From positions 1 to 64,000 of the forward strand of contig NZ_QLAE01000015.1 in NCBI RefSeq assembly GCF_005876855.1: a stretch of 64,000 nt of DNA, read 5' to 3'. Numbering within the stretch: the first letter of the stretch is position 1; each line of letters opens with the position of its first letter. This document shows positions 59,637 to 64,000 of this stretch, piece by piece. Source of the DNA: Stutzerimonas nosocomialis (GTDB lineage Bacteria; Pseudomonadota; Gammaproteobacteria; Pseudomonadales; Pseudomonadaceae). Below the pieces are notes generated by a model. That model saw nothing but the letters and a program-made list of their open reading frames with translations. It had not been told where the DNA came from and did no database searches. A program made the position numbers and the translations under genes.

Positions 59637-59671
59637 GCTGGAAGCTGGAAGCTGGAAGCTGGAAGCTGGAA
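59637..59671 (+). repeat. GCTGGAA heptanucleotide array after the GlxA-like gene
   Basis: Five perfect GCTGGAA units begin one base after the TAA of the GlxA-like gene, in sense direction. An inverted partial copy follows the convergent zapE gene (59776-59794). Confidence 0.9.
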
Positions 59672-59726
59672 AGCGTTCGGCGCAGCGGAAAAGACGGCAC
59701 GCTCGACGGCTCCTACAGAACGTCGG

Positions 59727-59760
59727 GCGTGTAACCGCGCGGGTTTCACCCGCCCTACAG
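59727..59760. repeat. REP-like extragenic palindrome
   Basis: GCGGGT and ACCCGC arms (59739-59753) form a tight hairpin around TTC inside a GGCGTGTAACC...CGCCCTAC frame. A T-run at 59765-59770 lies about 11 bp beyond the stem, so it might aid plus-strand termination. Confidence 0.55.
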
Positions 59761-59775
59761 GCTGCCTTTTTTCTT

Positions 59776-59794
59776 CCAGCTTCAGGCTTCCAGC
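59776..59794 (-). repeat. Heptanucleotide array after zapE
   Basis: On the minus strand the sequence reads GCTGGAAGCCTGAAGCTGG, two and a half diverged heptads, beginning 9 bp after the zapE TAG. It is inverted to the array at 59637. Confidence 0.7.
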
Positions 59795-59802
59795 TGCTCG
59801 TC

Positions 59803-60897
59803 CTACGGCTTATGCGGACGCGAAAGGAACTCGTGGGACTGCATTTCCAGCAGCCGGCTCAGGGTGCGCTGGAATTCGAACTCCAGCCGCCCGCCGGTAT
59901 AGAGGTCCTTGAGTTCGACCTCGGCCGACAGGATCAGCTTGACGTTGCGGTCGTAGAATTCGTCGACCAGGTTGATGAAGCGCCGCGCCATGTCGTCCTT
60001 GGCGACGCCCATCTGCTCGACGTTCGAGACCAGCACCGCCTCGAAGATCTTGCCCAGCTCGATGTAGTCGTTCTGGCTGCGGGGCCCGTCGCACAGCTCG
60101 CGGAACTCGAACCAGGCGACGTCGTTGGCGACCTTGCGCGCCTTGATCGCCCGGTTTTCGATCATCAGGGCTTCGTTTTCCTGCGCCTCGCAGTTCTCGG
60201 TGAGCAGGCTGCGGAAGCTCTTCTCCAGGCTCTGTTCGGCCTCGGGGCCGAGCGGCCAGTGGTAGAGCTCGGCCTGCTCGAGCGCCCGCAGCCGGTAGTC
60301 GATCCCGCTGTCGACGTTGACGATCACGGTGTGCTGCTTGAGCAGGGCGATGGCCGGCAGGAAGCGTGCCCGCTGCAGGCCGTCCTTGTAGAGGCCGTCC
60401 GGCACGATGTTGGAGGTCGCGACCAGGCTGACGCCGTTCTTGAACAGCTCATCGAGCAGGGTGGCGAGGATCATCGCGTCGGTGATGTCGGAAACGAAGA
60501 ATTCGTCGAAGCAGATCACCCGCGCCTCGTCGGCGAAACGCTTGCCGATGATGGTCAGCGGGTTCTTTTCCCCCTTGAGGGTCTTCATTTCCTCGTGCAC
60601 GCGCTTCATGAAGCGGTGGAAATGGGTGCGCATCTTCTGCTTGAACGGCAGCGCATCGTAGAAGGTGTCGACCAGGTAGGTCTTGCCGCGGCCGACACCG
60701 CCCCAGAAATACAGCCCCTTGATCGGCTCCTGCGTCTTCTTGCCGAACAGCTTGCCGATCAACCCCGACTTGTTGCGATCGGCGGCGATCAGGTCGTCGT
60801 ACAGACGCTGGAGGTGCCGCACCGCAGTTTCCTGGGCCGCGTCGTGGAAAAAGTCGGGACGCTTCAGGTCAGCCTGGTAACGCTCAAGAGGTGTCAT
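59803..60897 (-). CDS. zapE: Cell division ATPase ZapE (AFG1-like)
   Basis: AAA+-type ATPase of 364 residues. Walker A is GGVGRGKTYLVD (about residues 65-76), Walker B is VICFDEFFVSDI, and the FtsZ-interacting N-terminus (MTPLERYQADL, HDAAQETAVRHLQ) is typical. ZapE binds FtsZ under stress in E. coli. The ATG at 60897 starts the conserved part; the frame extends to 61428 but overlaps trpS and is not conserved. It is transcribed after trpS in the same direction. Confidence 0.93.
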   Translation of the reverse strand: MTPLERYQADLKRPDFFHDAAQETAVRHLQRLYDDLIAADRNKSGLIGKLFGKKTQEPIKGLYFWGGVGRGKTYLVDTFYDALPFKQKMRTHFHRFMKRVHEEMKTLKGEKNPLTIIGKRFADEARVICFDEFFVSDITDAMILATLLDELFKNGVSLVATSNIVPDGLYKDGLQRARFLPAIALLKQHTVIVNVDSGIDYRLRALEQAELYHWPLGPEAEQSLEKSFRSLLTENCEAQENEALMIENRAIKARKVANDVAWFEFRELCDGPRSQNDYIELGKIFEAVLVSNVEQMGVAKDDMARRFINLVDEFYDRNVKLILSAEVELKDLYTGGRLEFEFQRTLSRLLEMQSHEFLSRPHKP

Positions 60898-61057
60898 GGC
60901 GGGATCGGGGTAGTGAAACGGGGTCGCCACTTTAGCGGCGCCCTCGGTGCTTGGCAATTTGCTGAAATCGTTCAACCTGAGCCCTCGACTGGTTGGCGGG
61001 ACGGCTGCGCCGGCAGAGCGATGGCGGGCCCGCTGCAGCCGGCTCGCCGGGCCAGAC

Positions 61058-62419
61058 TCAGGCGCCGGCCAGGGTCGCCACGGCCGTGTGCAGCCTGAAC
61101 ATGGCCGCGTCGCGCGCGTTGACGTCGTCATAGTCCGGACTGTCGGCGATGCACTCGCCGTCCAGCCACAGCGTGAACTGATTGCCCTCGTCGGCGCGAA
61201 GTTCCAGCGCATCGGCGCCCAGGGTTGCCAGCCGCTGGGTCGCAACACCCACCGCCTTGGGATCGGTGAAGGGCCGAGAGAGCAGCAACTGCTCGCCATC
61301 GGCGGCCAGGAAACGGAAGCGGAAGCTGCCGTCCTGTTCGCGGAAGCTGACGAAACGCGCGCTCTTGCCGGCTTTCTTCTTCGCCTTGGCGGTGCTTTGC
61401 AGTTCGTTGCGGAACGAGCGAAGGCCAACCGCCTCGCGCAGTTCCTGGAGGAACGGGGTGGCGATACGGCGCGCCTTGGCCGCGCCGGCCTGGAGGATGT
61501 CTTCGAGCTCCGACGGCTTTTCGATCAGGTGCTGGTAACGCTCGCGCGCCTCGCCAAGCTCGCCTTCGAGCAGTTCGAACAGGCGCTGCTTGGCTTCGCC
61601 CCAGGCGAGCCCTTCGAGCAGCTGCTGGCGGAATTCGGCCTGCTGCGCGGGTGTGGAGAAGGCCTGATAGAGCGTGAACAGGTGGGAGTTGTCCGGATCC
61701 TTCGGCTCGCCGGGCGCACGGGAGTCGGTGACGATGCGGGCGATGGAATCCTTGAGCTGCTTGGCGCTGCCGAACAGCGGGATGGTGTTGTCGTAGCTCT
61801 TGGACATCTTGCGCCCGTCGAGCCCCGGCAGGGTCGCCACGCTCTCCTCGATGACCGCCTCGGGCAGCGTGAAGAACTCGCGGCCCTGGCCGAACAGGTG
61901 GTTGAACCGCTGGGCGATGTCACGTGCCATTTCCACGTGCTGGATCTGGTCGCGACCGACCGGCACCTTGTGCGCGTTGAACATGAGGATGTCCGCAGCC
62001 ATCAGCACCGGATAGCTGAACAGCCCCATGGTCACACCGGTATCGGGGTCCTCACCGTTCTCGCCATTCTTGTCGACCGCGGCCTTGTAGGCATGGGCGC
62101 GGTTGAGCAGGCCCTTGCCGGCCACGCAGGTCAGCAGCCAGGTGAGTTCGGTAATCTCGGGGATGTCCGACTGCCGATAGAAGGTCACGCGATCGGTATC
62201 CAGGCCGAAGGCGAGCCAGGTCGCGGCGATTTCCAGGCGCGAGCGCTGGATGCGCTGCGGGTCATCGCACTTGATCAGGGCGTGGTAGTCGGCGAGGAAG
62301 TAGAACGAGTCGGCATCGCTCTGGCGGCTGGCGACGATCGCCGGGCGGATCGCGCCGGCGTAGTTGCCCAGGTGGGGAGTCCCGGTGGTGGTGATACCGG
62401 TCAGGATGCGGGTGGTCAT
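61058..62419 (-). CDS. trpS: Tryptophanyl-tRNA synthetase with C-terminal extension
   Basis: Class I synthetase of 453 residues charging tRNA-Trp. The HIGH-type motif is TPHLGN (residues 14-19) and the KMSKS motif lies in [10 protein letters not shown] near residue 203. The catalytic core ends near residue 335, where E. coli TrpS ends (334 residues). About 115 further residues follow, with a [19 protein letters not shown] segment resembling the DUF1508/YegP fold. This longer form is common in pseudomonads by memory. Confidence 0.94.
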   Translation of the reverse strand: MTTRILTGITTTGTPHLGNYAGAIRPAIVASRQSDADSFYFLADYHALIKCDDPQRIQRSRLEIAATWLAFGLDTDRVTFYRQSDIPEITELTWLLTCVAGKGLLNRAHAYKAAVDKNGENGEDPDTGVTMGLFSYPVLMAADILMFNAHKVPVGRDQIQHVEMARDIAQRFNHLFGQGREFFTLPEAVIEESVATLPGLDGRKMSKSYDNTIPLFGSAKQLKDSIARIVTDSRAPGEPKDPDNSHLFTLYQAFSTPAQQAEFRQQLLEGLAWGEAKQRLFELLEGELGEARERYQHLIEKPSELEDILQAGAAKARRIATPFLQELREAVGLRSFRNELQSTAKAKKKAGKSARFVSFREQDGSFRFRFLAADGEQLLLSRPFTDPKAVGVATQRLATLGADALELRADEGNQFTLWLDGECIADSPDYDDVNARDAAMFRLHTAVATLAGA

Positions 62420-62492
62420 GGCTGTCGTCTCGGCTCAAGCGGGGCAAGCGACGGCAAGGCCGCGGAGCCTCGCCATCATCGGGAGCGGTGGA

Positions 62493-63119
62493 TCACAGGC
62501 GCGGCAGCACCAGATCCTTCAATTCCACCAGCTTGCCGTGAAAAAAGTGCCCGCATTCTGCCACTTTCAGCAGCTCATGGGGCCGCTCGAGCGCCACGCT
62601 GAAGGCGTACACCGACTCGGGCGGGACCACTTCGTCGCTCTCGGGCTGGATGATCGTCAGCGCGCCGCCCTGCGGCATCGGCTTGCCCGCCAGCCTGGAG
62701 ACCGCCGGCGCGACCATGAACAGGCGCTCGGCCCTCCGGCCCTGCTGCTCGAGGCGGGCGGCCAGGCTGGCCGCGACGAAGCCTCCGAAGGAAAAGCCGA
62801 ACAGCGTGACCGGCAGCCCCGGATGCTGGCCCTGCAGCCAGCGCAACGCGGCTTCGGCATCGTCGACTTCGCCGTTGCCCATGTCGTGCTCGCCGGCACT
62901 GGCGCCGACGCCACGGTAGTTGAAGCGCAGGGTCGCGAAGCCGGCGTCGCGGGCGGTGCGCTGCAGGGTGGAAACCACCTTGTTCAGCATGGTGCCGCCC
63001 TGGACCGGGTTGGGATGGCAGACGAGCGCTACGCGGGTGGGCGCCGCCTGATCGAAATAAAGGCCTTCCAGCGCGCCGCAGGGGCCTTCGAGGGAGACAG
63101 GATTTTCACGTATCAACAA
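62493..63119 (-). CDS. Alpha/beta hydrolase (dienelactone hydrolase-like)
   Basis: Hydrolase of 208 residues. The nucleophile elbow is LFGFSFGGFVAASLA, with Ser as nucleophile; the acid is in PESDEVVP and the catalytic His near CGHFFHG. The N-terminus NPVSLEGPCGALEGLYFDQA and HPNPVQGGTMLNKVV are typical of the YhhW/COG2945-like group. The likely start is a TTG at 63119 with GGAG 8 nt upstream; no in-frame ATG is available nearby. Substrate unknown. Confidence 0.88.
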   Translation of the reverse strand: MLIRENPVSLEGPCGALEGLYFDQAAPTRVALVCHPNPVQGGTMLNKVVSTLQRTARDAGFATLRFNYRGVGASAGEHDMGNGEVDDAEAALRWLQGQHPGLPVTLFGFSFGGFVAASLAARLEQQGRRAERLFMVAPAVSRLAGKPMPQGGALTIIQPESDEVVPPESVYAFSVALERPHELLKVAECGHFFHGKLVELKDLVLPRL

Positions 63120-63259
63120 AGGGGGAACTCCGTGACCTCGGGTCGAGTCGACTCGTCTTGCTCAGACGCTAGCCGATGTCCACCGCGTCGCATCGCGGTA
63201 TACAGGGCAGGTACGAGACGTTAACGTAAGCTCAGCCGTTTACCTAGAGGGAAGGACTC

Positions 63260-63697
63260 GTGGAACAAAGCCTCACGATCTGGTTACTGCCGCTTGTCGG
63301 TGTCGCCATCGGCATCGCCATCGGATACCTGGTGGCCCGCAACAGCTCGCCCAACCGCACTCAGCGCCAGGTCGACGACCTGCAGGAGCGCTTCGACACC
63401 TATCAGAGCGAAGTGGTGACCCACTTCAACACGACGGCCAGCCTGCTGCGTAAGCTCACCAACAGCTACCAGGACATCCAGGACCATCTTTCCGAAGGTG
63501 CCGACCGCCTGGCCCTCGACGAGCCGACCCGCCAACGCCTGCTGGCGGCCTTGCACGCCGACGAGAACAACCACGCCTCCAGCCGTGAACGGCTGACCTC
63601 GCCCACCTTCACCGAACCGCCGAAGGACTATGCGCCCAAGGGCGAAGGCGCCCCGGGCACCCTGCACGAGAACTTCGGCCTGAAGAGCAAGCACTGA
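63260..63697 (+). CDS. YhcB/ZapG-like DUF1043 inner-membrane protein
   Basis: Protein of 145 residues with one N-terminal membrane helix (WLLPLVGVAIGIAIGYLVAR) and a cytoplasmic coiled coil (TQRQVDDLQERFDTYQSEVV, THFNTTASLLRKLT), the layout of YhcB/ZapG, which links division and envelope synthesis in E. coli. The C-terminus is disordered. It starts with GTG at 63260 preceded by GGAAGGA. Confidence 0.9.
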   Translation: MEQSLTIWLLPLVGVAIGIAIGYLVARNSSPNRTQRQVDDLQERFDTYQSEVVTHFNTTASLLRKLTNSYQDIQDHLSEGADRLALDEPTRQRLLAALHADENNHASSRERLTSPTFTEPPKDYAPKGEGAPGTLHENFGLKSKH

Positions 63698-63711
63698 TCA
63701 GGCACGCCCCC

Positions 63712-63733
63712 GTGGCGGCATCCCTGCCGCCAC
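63712..63733. terminator. Hairpin between convergent zapG-like gene and nadC
   Basis: GTGGCGGCA and TGCCGCCAC arms enclose TCCC, centred in the 43-bp gap between the two stops. It may serve both directions; no T-run is present. Confidence 0.55.
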
Positions 63734-63740
63734 TCGCGTC

Positions 63741-64000
<260 letters not shown>

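Overview
The window is about 64 kb of high-GC bacterial chromosome, and its gene content points to the Pseudomonas stutzeri (Stutzerimonas) group. Pointers are the ampD-ampE pair, a rutR-rutABCDEF pyrimidine cluster, a Zur-boxed dksA2-zigA-DUF1826 operon, an FtnA-type ferritin, a perfect Anr/Dnr box, adenine deaminase of the pseudomonad type, and attC-type cassette sites like those of stutzeri-group integrons. The species call is inference from remembered family distribution; no search was run. No rRNA, tRNA, CRISPR array or intact transposon was seen.

Layout. 1-17.1 kb is mostly core metabolism: the C-terminal part of SbcC, cytochrome b561, a phytanoyl-CoA-dioxygenase-like enzyme, an acyl-CoA thioesterase, a cytochrome c4-like protein, a cold-shock/DUF1294 membrane protein, an exported 13-residue-repeat protein, a YjdM/PhnA protein, AroA and MmsA. 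It ends in a six-gene minus-strand operon: an Fe(II)-dependent IPNS-like oxygenase, a VOC protein and a BMP-type ABC importer.

17.4-19.6 kb is an island of lower GC. It holds a decayed TonB-dependent receptor, then three one-gene cassettes separated by about 76-bp attC-like sites with no integrase in the window, which fits a CALIN (cluster of attC sites lacking an integrase). 19.7-26.3 kb has two PQQ-type sugar dehydrogenases, a CNNM/CorC-like protein, an AhpD-like protein facing an AraC regulator, and a cysteine hydrolase. 26.3-31.6 kb is the pyrimidine-ring-cleavage cluster with rutR divergent from rutABCDEF, a RutR-like operator and a sigma-54-like promoter; rutG is absent here.

31.8-34.1 kb is the Zur-type zinc-limitation operon. 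34.2-38.6 kb has a YigZ protein, a DnaA-box-containing intergenic region, adenine deaminase, a small Anr-box gene, and an MFS exporter facing a TetR repressor. 38.6-41.8 kb is a copper module (copZ, copA, cueR) with two divergent CueR-type promoters. 41.8-48.1 kb has ferritin and an RND tripartite efflux operon. 48.2-64 kb is mixed housekeeping: RIO kinase, Ada, TatD, a LysR regulator with SDR and peroxiredoxin-like genes, a chemoreceptor, AmpE/AmpD, endonuclease V, a GlxA-type regulator, ZapE, TrpS with an extra C-terminal domain, an alpha/beta hydrolase, a ZapG/YhcB-like protein and the 3' end of nadC.

The signals most worth following are the integrase-less cassette array, heptanucleotide (GCTGGAA-like) arrays that start at or just after stop codons of several operons, the tandem-repeat exported protein, the oxygenase-VOC-BMP importer operon, and the Anr-box micro-gene.
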